In this document: positions 36,964 through 48,900 of the stretch, piece after piece
How positions within the stretch are numbered: position 1 is the first letter of the stretch
Layout of the letters: the number at the start of each line of letters is the position of its first letter
Assembly (NCBI RefSeq): GCF_900496995.4
Contig: NC_044012.1
Span: 24,032,759-24,096,758 of the forward strand
From: Aquila chrysaetos chrysaetos
Lineage: Eukaryota > Chordata > Aves > Accipitriformes > Accipitridae
Direction of reading: 5' to 3'
DNA: 64,000 bases
Position numbers and translations under genes: made by a program
The notes under the pieces: model-generated
Told to the model about the DNA's origin: nothing
The model's database searches: none
What the model saw: the letters and a program-made list of their open reading frames with translations, nothing else

Positions 36964-39900
36964 GTGAGTGGCGGTACCGGGGCCGGGCGAGACCCCCCGC
37001 CATCACTCAGCCCCTCGCGGCGGGGACCGGCGGGGCGCGCCCCTCCCTCCTGCGGCCGGGGGTACCGGCCGCGCGCGGGCCCGCGGGGAGGGGAAGGACC
37101 GGTGGGGGACCTGCCGCGCGCGAGCGACAGGTGCGGGCGCGGCGGGGCCGGGCTGCACCGTTATGTGGGTCAGGCGCGGCGGGGCCCGACAGGTGCCGCC
37201 CGCCCCGCCCCGCCGCCCCGCCCCGGCCCTGCCTTCGGGGCCCGCCCGCGCCGCCGCCGCCAGCCCGGGGCGGGTGCGGCTGCCGCGGCCCCGGGCGGCC
37301 GGCGGGGCTCAAGGTCACGGCGGCGCCGGTGCTGCCCGCTGTGTGTACCGTGTCCTCGTCCGTGTGTCGTCCCCCCCCACCCCAATGCCGCGTACCGCCC
37401 GGGGCGGGGCCGGGGCCAGGGCGGCGGAAGGTTCCAGACAGGCCCCGGCGGGCGGCGGCGGCGGAGCCCGGCCCCTCCCGGCGCTGCCCGCGGGGGGGGC
37501 CCGGCGGATGGAGGCTCCCCGGTGTCGTAGAGCCGTCCCCCCCGGGAGGATGGCGGGGGTCGGTGGTGACCCCCGGGGGGGGGGGGCAGACACCCCTCTG
37601 GGCGGGGGGTGGAGTCCCCGGGGGGGCGGCGGTGACCTCCCCGGGATGGGGCGGGTCCCCCCGGCAGAGCAGGAGCCCTCGGTGGGAGCTGCCCAGTCGG
37701 AGTCCCCCCTCCCTGGGGCGGTGGGCTTGGGGAAGGGTCGGTCACTCCCCATCCCGCCGGGATTCCGCTGCTGCCGGGATGGCTGGTGGCATCCCAGCGC
37801 CTGGTCGCTCCTCGGTGTCTGTATGCGGGAGGCGCGGGGCTTGGCTGGAGCATCAGCCCTTGAGACAAAGGGTGTTTACCCGCCATACAGCACAGCGGCG
37901 GGCGGGCAGCGCGCCGCCGGGCGAGGCAGCTGGTAATGAAGTGCCGCAAAGCAAATGTAATTTTGGTAAGGGCTCATCAATGGCAGCACCTTGTTTTCCA
38001 TAACTGTTCAACTGCAGAGTCCTCGCTGGATTGCCAGCACTCGCCGCTTAGGGCCTGTAATTCCTGTCGGGTTGCTGGTGGCTGTGTTTGCGATGTCAGG
38101 AGTCGCTGGTTGTGATAAAATTGCTGCTGTGTGTGTTGTTGGATGAGGAGCAGGTCGTGGGGAGATGCAGCAGCTGTCTGCGGCCTGGCCTCTAACCCTG
38201 GTCTGTGTGTTGTGTTTTGGGGGCTGTTGCAGAGGCTGACAGTGGGTGAGGGTCCAGTTGCCATCCGAGTCCCTGCCTGTGGCTTCATCAAAAGCAGGGA
38301 GGTAATCCTGGTGTGAGTATGTGCCCCTGGGATCAAGGGTCCCGAGGGCTGTTGGGGCAGAGGGAGCATGGTACAGAGGGTATGAGGTGTGAACCTGGCA
38401 GCCCTCCTGCCTGCGGCTTGGGCTGCCCGTGCTGGAGTGAGGCGCAAGCCTCCCACCCACCATCCCCAGCAGGTGCCTCCCCTGTGGCCTGTCCCTTTGC
38501 TGGAGGAGGTCGCTGTCACAGGCAGAGCTGTTCTGGGGGCTGGTGCGGGTTGGTGGCTGCGCTCCCATCCACGAATCCCAGGATTTATTCTGGTTACAGC
38601 CATGGTCCTCCCACAGGAGCCCAAAAGAGTCACTTGGGTGTGGGTGGTGCTCAGTCCCACGGTGCAGGGATGTCCTGGCATCCTGTGTGTGGTGATGCTC
38701 AGTGTGTGGGTCGGAGCCGGGCAGGAGGGGGTGGCTGAGCAGCCTGGCAAGTGCTCACATGAGGAGGGGTGGCCATGACCTGGAGTTGTGTGTAGGCCTA
38801 GGGCAGGATGCAGCCTGGATGATGACACTGCAAGATTTCCTCCAGGGCTGGCCTGCTGCTGTGGCCCAGCCCTGGCCATGAGCTGCCAGGCTCTCCGTTG
38901 TCCAACGCGGCTAGACAAACAGACCCCCAAAAAGCCTTTGGGAGCAGAGGAGACTGATGGCTGGAAGATGCTTGAGAAGAAGCTTCTGGCATGTCTTTGT
39001 GGTTAGTGCCTTTCCCTCGTGCCCCTCAGCCATCAGCTCCCTGTGTGGCTCTCTGGCTAGGAAAGTCCCTCCGCAGCACCCTTTGCAGGGCAGGGATGGA
39101 GTAGGTGTCTCCTCTCCTTGAAGAAACGCTCCTCCAGCACTCTGGATTTCAAAGCTACAACTGTGGTGAGGCCCAGCAGAGCCCCCTGAAGCTTCCTGAG
39201 CGCTGGAAGCGCTGGTGCTTCACACTGGGGCCGTGCTTGTGCACTTGGCTGGTGTCGTGCTGCTGTCGGCAGATTTCTGAGTGTTTGGGCTGGTTGCGTG
39301 GTTGTCCTTGCTGTGAGGATTATTCCCCCCACGGAGTTATTCCACTCTAGAGTTGTGTAACCCTTTTGTTTGAACAGTGCCCTTCTGTTGTCCCATGGAA
39401 GGCCACAACATGCCAAAACCAGACTTCTCAGGGCTGTTTTTCCCTGTGCTCAGTAGAAACTTCATCCTGCTGTGGCACCAGCATTGCAGGCTCTGAGCAA
39501 CCCTCAATGTGCAGCACAAGGAGCACCACCAGGAGGCTGGGCAGCATCAGTGGCACAGCAGGGAGCTGAGCTCAGGTCTCGCATCTGGTTACCTCCCACT
39601 GTACCAGAGCTGCTCCGCTCATCATGTGTGTTTCTCTTGCTGGGAGAAGCCTCAGTGTTGAGGGTCTTAGAGCTGGATCTGCCTGACCAGGTATAGATGC
39701 TACAGCAGGATGGCCAGGGCTGCTCTGTCTCCTCCTGTAGATGCTGAGGCTGGTTAGGTGGCTTATGCCCATGTCTGTCCATTGGCTGAGGAGAGCCTGG
39801 AGACCATCTTGAGATGTCTGAAGCCAGGTGAGATGAGCTCCCTGCCTGGTGTTTACAGAGAGGCAGGTTCAGGAGGGTGTCCCCTTCTTGGAAGGTGGCT

Positions 39901-42900
39901 TCATCTTTCTGAAGCTGGTGGAGGTGTCTGCTCAGCCAGACCATATAGGAGGAGTTTTCTCTGTCTTGGGGAAATGCCCTGTGCTTCCAGCTGGTGTCCT
40001 TTCTGTAAGAAGACATCCATCCACCCTGCCCTGCCTTTGTAGGAATGGTGTCTAGTGGTAGGAGCATAGGGCTGGGAGAGATGTTTGGACTCCCACAGGG
40101 CTCTTACCATCTCTAGCCCTAGAGCAGATGATGGCTGCAGGTCCTGTAGTCCTGCTCCCTCAGGAGGAGCTTTGGAGACAAGTCAGCACCAGTCCTGAGC
40201 CAGATTGCAGGAGGCTATGTGTGACCTCCAGCCTGTAGCATCGGCCCCAGGCCCATGGCAGGGAGACCCTGCAGAGGGAGCCCTGGTGTGCAGAATTGGG
40301 ATGGTGGACGCACAGTAGTTGTCTGAAGCTAATGTAATCCTTCGATTGCTGCTTATAGCAGTGTTTTTACCCAACTAATGTGTGCAAATGCCCTGTTCTC
40401 ACATGTCATTAGGACTCACCATATGCTACAAGTCTCCTTCTGTGCCAGTACAAGCCCTTGGCACTAGACTAGAGGAAGCAGTGACATCCCTGATGAGGTG
40501 GTGGTGTGCACGCATGAGAAGAGGGAGTGCAGCCTATCTGTATCACTCGATACCTGGATGGCCTGATTTTGGATGACTGATCAGCTGCCTGGGGGAAGTG
40601 AGCTGTTCTTGCAGTGGTGATGCAGCTGGGATCAGCATGTCAGCCGGAGGAGAGTATCCCTCTGTGAGCAGCCGGGCAGACGGAGCCGGACGGGGAGTGT
40701 GAAAGCCACCACTCAGCTGTCTGGCACAACACGTTAGGCTCAACAGGCAATGCTGGATTTTAAGACAATACATGGGATCAAGTGCTGCAGAGCTGCCCTA
40801 CCGCATACCCAGACAGTGAGGGGATATGCTGGCACTGCTGCTGTGTGACAGGAATTTTGTTGCTGTCCCAATAACGCCTCAGGTTTTGGCGTGGTCTGTG
40901 ATGCTGAGGCCTGGGTGTTTGCTGGGAGCGTGGCAGCTTGGTCTGCTGGCCGGAGGAGAAATCCCCAACAGACCGGGGCATTGCTGCTCAAGCATGAGTT
41001 GAGTGCCTCCCAAGTGTGGGTACCTTTCCTTCTCTGGAAGGAGATGGAGGGAAGCACCCTACTTGCCCAGGATTCCCTGCTTGTGAGGTCTCCCGTGTGC
41101 TAGACACTGCCACTTTTCCCTCTGCCTGACGTTCTCGCCTCGCCAGGGGTGTTGGAATTGCCAGCGTAACTGGAGGCGTCTACATCTGGGTAGTCACCCT
41201 GGTGCTGGCACGGCCAGGCACCTAGCCAGATGGAGGAATCAGCATTAAAGCTAACATTCTTGTTTGTTTTCACTAGGTTGATTTTAACCTAGTTTTACCC
41301 CAACCCAGGTTGTTGCGTGACCATTGAGGTCCTTGCAGGAGAGGAGCAGCATGAGGGAGGAGATGGTGCAGGATATGAACATGTGTCCAAGGTGCCTTTG
41401 CTGGTGGCAGTGCCAGTATGGTGGTCTTGGAGCTTGGTGGGCTCTGCATGTGTGCTGCTGGGCTTGGTCACCTGGGTCCCGTGTGTTTGCTGCTGTGTTA
41501 AAGCCACTGCAGAGCATGGTCAGCTTGTGCAGATGCCTTCTGGGAAGTGCTTTGTTCCCTGTGCTGGCATTTGGCGTGGTATGCCTGGTGCCTAGCCTTG
41601 CCTCCATCTGAACTGCTCTCCGGGCTCCTTTTACAGCCCAGGCAATGGCTTGGCCATCTGATGCTGTGTCTGCACAGATTGAACTGCCTCCTCATTGCTT
41701 GGCTCTTCAGTGACTCCATGGGACCTTGAAGGTGATGCCAGTGCTGTAACACCCACGTAGTCAGATGTATCTCATCCTCCTCCTCTGAATTACTGGGTCA
41801 GCTCAGCTTGAACCATCTGGTCCAGTTCTCTTCCCTCTGCTCTTGGCCAGGCACCTGCAGCCATGAAGCGATGCAGCAGCAGAGCCTTCATCACACAGTG
41901 ACAGTGAGGTGTAAATGATCTCCCTGGTGACCCAACTTATCCGTCCACCTGCGAGGGCAGGTGGGGGACAAGGCTCTCCATCCTACTCTGAAAAAGCTCC
42001 TGCTTTCACCCATGGCTGTCTCAGCACTGGGCTGGGCTGTGCAGTGGCTGTGGCAGAGGGAGGGCTGTGCTGGCTGGGGGGAAAGGAGAGGAGCCAGGCA
42101 GGAGTCGGACACAGTAATGCTGTGTTGTGTTTGGGCAGCCCTGATGCCAGAAGCACTAACCCAGACGAGGCTACCTAAAATAAGCAGTCAATAGCAGCAG
42201 AGGGAGGCGGAGAAGCTGAGATGCGAGATGAGGGCTGGGCAGGAATGTGCTTAACCATTCCAGTCACCTGCCTGGCGTCACGCTCTGCCTCCACTGTAAT
42301 GCAGGCTGAGGGCACAGGGACCAGTGTGCGCACGGGCAGGCATCGGACTCTGCAGCTCCCACCGCTCGGGGATTGCGGAGGCTCCCTGGTGTCACAGGGA
42401 CATGCTGGAAGGCAGCAATGCTTGCTGCGGAGCCAGACGGCAGATATTTCCAGGTGACCCTGGAGTTTGCCTGTGGCTGTGGAGCAGCAGAGCTGCGAGC
42501 TTCCCCTTATTGCTGCAGGGTCCTGCTCAAGGGGACCTGCCCCTTCCTCAGGTGATGCTCCAGGCAGTGTTCCATCTACAAATGCTCTTCCTCACCTTAC
42601 AATGCTTCAGATGGCGTATTTACTGGCAAGCCCAATGTGGAGCATTAGCTTTCCAGACCACTGCTTTTGCTGCTGCTTTCAGGCCATCGTTTCCAGGGAA
42701 AGCAAGTTCTGACACTTCTGGTCTGAGTGGCCAGTGGTGCAGAGAGCAGCAGGCTTCCTGGGCCACCTGCTGTGTGGATGCTGCACAGGAGCTGGGTTCA
42801 CTTTCTCAGTCTGGAGACAAGCACAGGGCTGACCGTGCCAGAAGACAGGGCTTGTTGGGACCCCGTTGCCCCATGCATCCTGCGGACTTGTTTTCCAGAG

Positions 42901-45900
42901 GTGGGATGTGTTTGGTGGTGTCTGTGCCAGCGCTGTGCCCAGGGCAGCAACTCCTCATGCTCCTCTCTGCTGCCATCAGGCTTGCATTCTGCTCTCCTCC
43001 CAGTCTGACATGTGGTAGAAGCTGTGGGGAGATGGGCCCAGTGGTGCAGCATGCTGCTGACAGTGCTCCTGCCTTGGCTGCGTGCTGCAGGGCTCTGCTC
43101 TTAGCTTATCTTTAAACAACTTCACCGTGAGCAGATGAATGCAGTAATGGGTCAGCATTGTGGCACTTTCCTGGGGGGCTCTGTTTTGCCTCTCCACATC
43201 TCACCAGCTTTGGTTTCTGGCTTTTTTTTTTGTCTCCCTGTGATGCTGGGGACTTCATCTCCAAAAGGGACAGACCATGCAACAGCAGAGATGACCTGGT
43301 GGGCCACAGCCAAAGCTGAGAGTGCTCCGTTCTCCCTGGGCATCCACTGGGATGTGGGGACTCCCTGCTGCAGCTGGGCACAACAGAGTATCCACTGCAG
43401 TCACCTGAAAGACCAGTGGGATTGAACCTGTATTTTAATCTTTTGAAGTTACTCTTCCCTCCTGTCTTTCTGGGAAGTCAGGAGGAGGCGTCAGTGTGTG
43501 GTGCCCATCAGCAGGCATGCTGTCCCCTAGGAGGGGAGCAGAGCTGCCAGGGTTTCCCCACTTCTTATTTCTGTTATAAATATCCTCTTACACAACCTTG
43601 TGTGTTTAATCCTTGGACAGTTGGGAGTGACAATTTCTCATGCCAGCTTGGACAGAGCTCTCCTGCAAGTGTTTAGATGCCTGCAAAGCAACAAGCGATG
43701 TACCAGGGCATCCAAAGCAACCATTTCTGAGACACCTCGCTGGGCAGGCGGGAGATCCTTAAAACAGAACTGTCAAAGCAAAGAGCTTGTTCCCTTGGCA
43801 ACAGTCATGTTGGAGATTGGCCTTAGGGTAGGAGCTAAAAAACATGCTCAAAAAAGTAGTTATCAGCTGTTTGCTGTCAAACTGGAGGAGGGCCCTGGGA
43901 GAAGGGTCACCCTGCCTGGCTCTGCTCACTGCTGCCCTGCACTGGAGGGATGCCTGAGACAGGAAGGTCCCGGTGAGCTTGCTGCTCATTCACAAGGCAA
44001 TTAGTCCCCTTTTGGAGGGGCCCAGGAAAGCTCTGACACTGGGGATGGCTGTCACGGTGCTTGTATGATTTTTGGTGGCCCAGGATGGGGCTTTTCCCCC
44101 TCATCTGTGTCCTGCCTCCTCCAAGGACTTGGCTGTACTCTGCAGGCTTGCATGCGGCATGTGCCTGAGCTGGGGTCTCTGCTCTCCCTGGGCAGGCTGC
44201 GGCTTTGGGCTTTGGCCAGTGACTTGCAGGTCGGGGTGGCCACAGATCCTCTCAGCCAGGGGATTGCTGATGGCCTCGGAAGGAGGCAATCACCATGCCT
44301 GGCGCTGGGATTCCCTGATGATGCCACTGCCTTTTGCTGAGCTAATTGGCCACCAGACTGGTGTGAATGTGCAAACACGACTGAGCAGAGCCGCCAGCGG
44401 CGGCCTGCGTTTGTGCAGCTGCCAAAGCTGCAGGCAGGAGCTGCTGCTGCCATCAGAGGGGTTCCCCAGCTCCCTCGTCCCCCGACCAGCCTGCTCCTAT
44501 CCCAGCTCTCTGCAGGGGCTCATCTGGTCCTGGGGCAACTGGAAGAGCAGTTGATGTCTGGGGGGGACCAGGCTGTGTGCTTTGAGAGGGCAGAAAGCAG
44601 AGTCCTGCTGGTCCCAGAGGAGCGTCTGCTTCCCAGCTCTGCTCGGATGTGTGGTGGCAGAGGAAGGCGCGTGGCGAGGACGTAGCCGAAGGCATGCAGG
44701 AGGGGCTCTGTCAGTTTGCTCTAAAAGCAGCTAGCCAGGGCTGGAGGAAGAGGGCATCCTGTGATCTGAGAGCCTCCACTGCACTTGCAACCAGCCTCTC
44801 TCTTCAGCTGCTTCTTTTTCGTGGCTGCTCTTGGCTGCTGATTGATTGCTAATTGCTGGCCATGTTTCAATTGCTTAACCCTGGTCAGGTGTCACAGGCA
44901 GCTGTCAGCTTTCACCGTATCCTCAGGCAGGGTCTGTCAGGGAGGTGACCGCATCCCCATACCCTGGGGGAAGGACGCAGCTCTGCAATTTGCCAGTGGT
45001 GCCCCTTGGACCAGGACCCTGCTGCTCTTGCCTGTAGAGGGCTTGGGCCTCCTGGAAAGCATTGATGGGGTCCTGGAGGCTGTGACCAACGTCTCTATTG
45101 TGGTCTTGGGAGAACCCCAGCAAAGGCCCAGGGTTCAGAGCAGGCTGTGGTAAGGAGCTGGGTCCTGTGATGAGCAGCTTTGTCCTTTCCCCAGAGAACA
45201 TTATGTACATGTCTGCTTGCAGAGAAACAATACAGAACTTGGTGTTTAGGCTGGGGAGTCGGGGTTTTTCATGTGGACTGCACTTGAAGGCATGAAGCCC
45301 CTGTTCTTGGCCAACCATTTCACTTGCGAGGAGCAATCTCCTGTTATGTTGGAAGCTTGGACAGCAGGTCCCCTTGTTGCTCCCCCCATTAACCTGTGGA
45401 TCTCGCACACCACATCATAAGTCCCCAAAGCAGAGGGCTTGGCTGTTGCAGAGCCAGCTGTTGAAGAGTGGCATGTCACAGCATCCTTGTCTACAGGAGA
45501 TCTGGAGTTTGGAGCAGGTTCTTAGGGGTTGTATGTTTTCCACTTTAGTGAGCATTTGTGTTAATGTGACAGTCTTTTGTCACCCTGAGGTCAAATCCTT
45601 TGCTTTGTGGGAAGGATGGGTCAGAAAGGCTGGCTGTTGTGGGCTGGAGGTACAAGGGTGGGAGTTGGTGGAGGGGCCAGAGGGAGGTTTTAGCACCAGA
45701 GGGTACAAGTGAGGATCCTGGATGGATTTGTCCCTGTGAGGGTGAGGAAAACCTGGGAAAATTCCCGAAGTGCCTGGATGCCACAGACTCTGTGGCCTTG
45801 CTGTGCTGGGGAGAATCGCCTGCCCAGCCTGAGAGTGGGATACCCCTGCTCGCTGGGAGAGCAGCTGGGTGATGGCACACTGGGATGTCCCCACTTCTAG

Positions 45901-48900
45901 TCCTCTCCTAGATCAGCCTGGCTTCTTGCATCCATCCCACCACCACCTTTTGATCCGAGTCTGCTTCAGCCTGCAGCCTGGCCCTCCATCTGCTCCCTTC
46001 ACCTCCTGCTGCCCATATCCTCCTCTGCCTTGCTTTTGCTTGTCTGGTGCAGAGCTGTCCCATCTTGCTAGCTGCCTCTTGGTGACAGCACTTGGTAAAG
46101 TCTTGCAGCCGTGAGAGATGTCTAAATGGTGTGGGACTGGAAAAGGAGCCGGCCCTGGAGGTGTTGCAGGAGGGCCCCTTGCCCTGCACCTCCCAGAGGG
46201 ATGTGTCTGCTGTCTGAGGGCTGGAGTGTGCCAACAAGGCTGGCTTCCACAGGCGAGCATGCAGGGAAGAGGAGCATGGGGTGGCACTGAGCAGATGCAC
46301 TGAAACAAGAGCAGGTTTCCCCCTCTAACAAAATCTGGAGCAAGTCAGCTGCCGGTGAGGAGGAGCCTGGAAGTTGGGCTCTGGGTATCCCAGACTGTGG
46401 ATTCACATGCTGCTCAAATCAGCTTGCAAGCAAGCTTGCACAGCAGATGTCTGAGCCCGCTTGGCCAGGTTTGCAATCCACTGAGTTCAAAACTGCCACC
46501 TTGGCTGGGCTGCTCCAGTGTCACTGCACGGGAAGGATGCCTGCGGCTGGAAATGGAGCTTTGCAGTTCATGGCTGCTGAGTGAATTATTAAAATACAGT
46601 CCTCAGAGAGGAGATAACTTGCCTTAGAAAATGTCTGTGTCAACAGAGATAAATTGGATCTTTATGATGATGAAACTAGACTAAATAGAAAAGAATGAGG
46701 AAAATGACAAGTGTTGTTTTTTGGGCCACAGCTGTGGACTGGAGGTGTTTCAGGGATCTGAGCAGTGGGTGTTTTCCTCTGGGGCTGCTTCTGCCCCAAC
46801 AAAAGCTTTTACAGCCAGGAGGCAGGCTCAGACGGGTGCGGGGTAGATGTGCTCGGCAGAGGCTGGGAGAGGGTCCTGGCAGCTCTGGCTCGTGGTTGCC
46901 GCTGGAAGTGCCTCCAGCTTTTGGCAGGCCTGGGCGAATGCTCTGCCCTGCGGAGATTGGTGTGGGCAGCAGGATGTCGTCCAGACGCACTGTGAAGTCT
47001 GCTGGGCTGCAGTGCTCTTCCCAGGCATTGCTCGCTGCTTCCCTGAGGATGCTCCACTTGAAATGGCTCCTGGAAGGCAGAAGGCTTGCCATGGCATTTT
47101 GTTGCAAAAGCCCCCAGAGATGCAGTGCTGCAGAGGATTTGGTGTGTCTGTGCATGGGAGTGTCCTGGGGCTGGAAGCAGCAGAGCTGCAGACCTTTGAG
47201 AAGTGTCTGTGCTGGAAGGGGGTGTGTGTGGCGGCAGGTCCCGCTGCTGGGCTCAGGGAGCTGGGAGAGATGTGTACATGGTTTTTTCTCTCATAAATAT
47301 GAACGCAGCCTCCCCTGCAAAAGTGCACAATAAATTAAATACTGATTTTCCTAGTGTGGTGCTTCTCTGATTTCACTGCACTGACTGGGATCTGAAACAA
47401 ACACAGGCATCAGCTCTTGGCCAAAAACAAGGGGCCTGGCAAAGCCTTTGCTGTGGTGTTTTGTGGGGTGCCTGAGGTTGCTCTGCCTGTCCCAGGGTCT
47501 GAGGTAGTAACTGAGCCTTCGCTGTCCCTGCCTGCAGTGTGTCTGTCCTCCTCCAGGAGGGTCCTGTGGAGGGAGAGCCGGGTCCTCTGCCTGCCAGGGG
47601 ACCTCGCTGCTGGCTTGCCATCTGCAAAATAAATTTTCACCCTATTGCAGGATGATGGCGGGGCCTGAGGTGGCCAGTGAGGCTTGGATGGCCCCTGGGA
47701 GCTAGAAGGTGTAGATGTGAGGGATCTGCTTCCCTCTCCTGGAGAGGAAAGCCGTGAGCATGGGAGGGCTGAGGAGGCAGCAGGGGTCCTGGGGTGGCTG
47801 CACCTGCCTGAGCCCAGCACCATTCAGGGAAGGCCGGATTCAAACACTGCATGCTTCTCCTGCCTTGCCTCATCCCTGCAGAGCAATGCTGGAATCCCTG
47901 GGGCTGTGCACGCGCCTCCTTTGCCCCGGTGTGAGAGCAGAAGCCATCCTCCGGTGCAGCCTGGTGCCAAGCCCTGCCAGCATGCTGGTGCTCGGTCTGC
48001 ACAGCCCCTCAGACCGTAGTGGCGGGGCAGTGCCAGGGGCTGCTCTGGCCATCATGCGGTGTCGCAGAGGGAGGGTGAGGGGACTGTGCCAGCCCAGGCT
48101 GTCAGGTGGCAGTGGCTCCGCGCTGGCAGCAGTTGCTGGCACAGCGAGGGCGGATGCTTCCCTAAGCGTCCAGCACCTGTCTGTGGCCTCGTGGGGGCTG
48201 TTTTAACCAGCGTGCCAGGAAGACCTGAAAGCTTTCAGTGCAGCCAGCTTTCCAGAGCATCCTTGCCCTGCTCCTCCATGTGCCTCTGAGCCCCTGGGAT
48301 ACTGCCCAGGGCCCCCGGGGGGGGGCTGGGACCTCTGTGTGATGGGTGCCTGCTTTCTCATAGCAGCACCCTTTGCAATGCTGTTGAAGGGCTGTTGCAG
48401 TGTGAGCAGCGTGGCCTAAGTTGCCATTCATCTTCCTTGGGAACACCCAGGATCTAACCGGGAGGATGCACTGGGCTGTGCCAGGGCTGGAGCTGCTGGA
48501 TTTGGGAGCAGTCACGGAGCATGACGCATCTTCCTTCTCAGTGTGCCACTGTCCCCAGCTGTGGGATGGCAGCTTTGCCCCTTGTGCGCCCTGCCTGTGC
48601 TGCCAGAGGGGGTCTTGCCTGCGAGGGTGGCAGCAAGGCTGCAGAGGGACGGGGACCCCATAGGCCATGCTTTGTTCCTTGCAGGCCATGGCAGGAGCGG
48701 GAGGTGGTGAAGCTCCCCGTGGTGGGACTCGCTGCTCCTGGGGTCCTGCCGCCCACTCCTTTCCTGGCCCCGCAGCAGGTCCCATGGCAGCTCTGCCCCT
48801 ATTCTGTCAAGGGCCAGCAGGTTACAGCCGTGGCGGTTTTTAATTAAATCAAGCCGCACTGGCGCAGTGGCCCAGCCGTGCCCATCTGTTCCTCCAAGCT

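Larger units (their letters stand above)
36000..37870. promoter_or_regulatory. CpG island covering promoter and exon 1 of CADM3
   Basis: The sequence becomes extremely GC- and CpG-rich from about 36.0 kb to 37.9 kb, with long C and G runs and a short CCG triplet run near 36562-36577. It spans the likely start site, exon 1 and the first 900 bases of intron 1. The lack of AT-rich codons also leaves several frames open for hundreds of codons; these long ORFs are a composition effect. Confidence 0.85.

Noticed and set aside
36168-38003. A 611-codon plus-strand ORF over the promoter and exon 1
   Set aside because: It includes CADM3 exon 1 in frame but otherwise is Pro/Arg/Gly-rich sequence produced by CpG-island composition. 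It reads through a clear donor, and overlapping frames on both strands are equally open.
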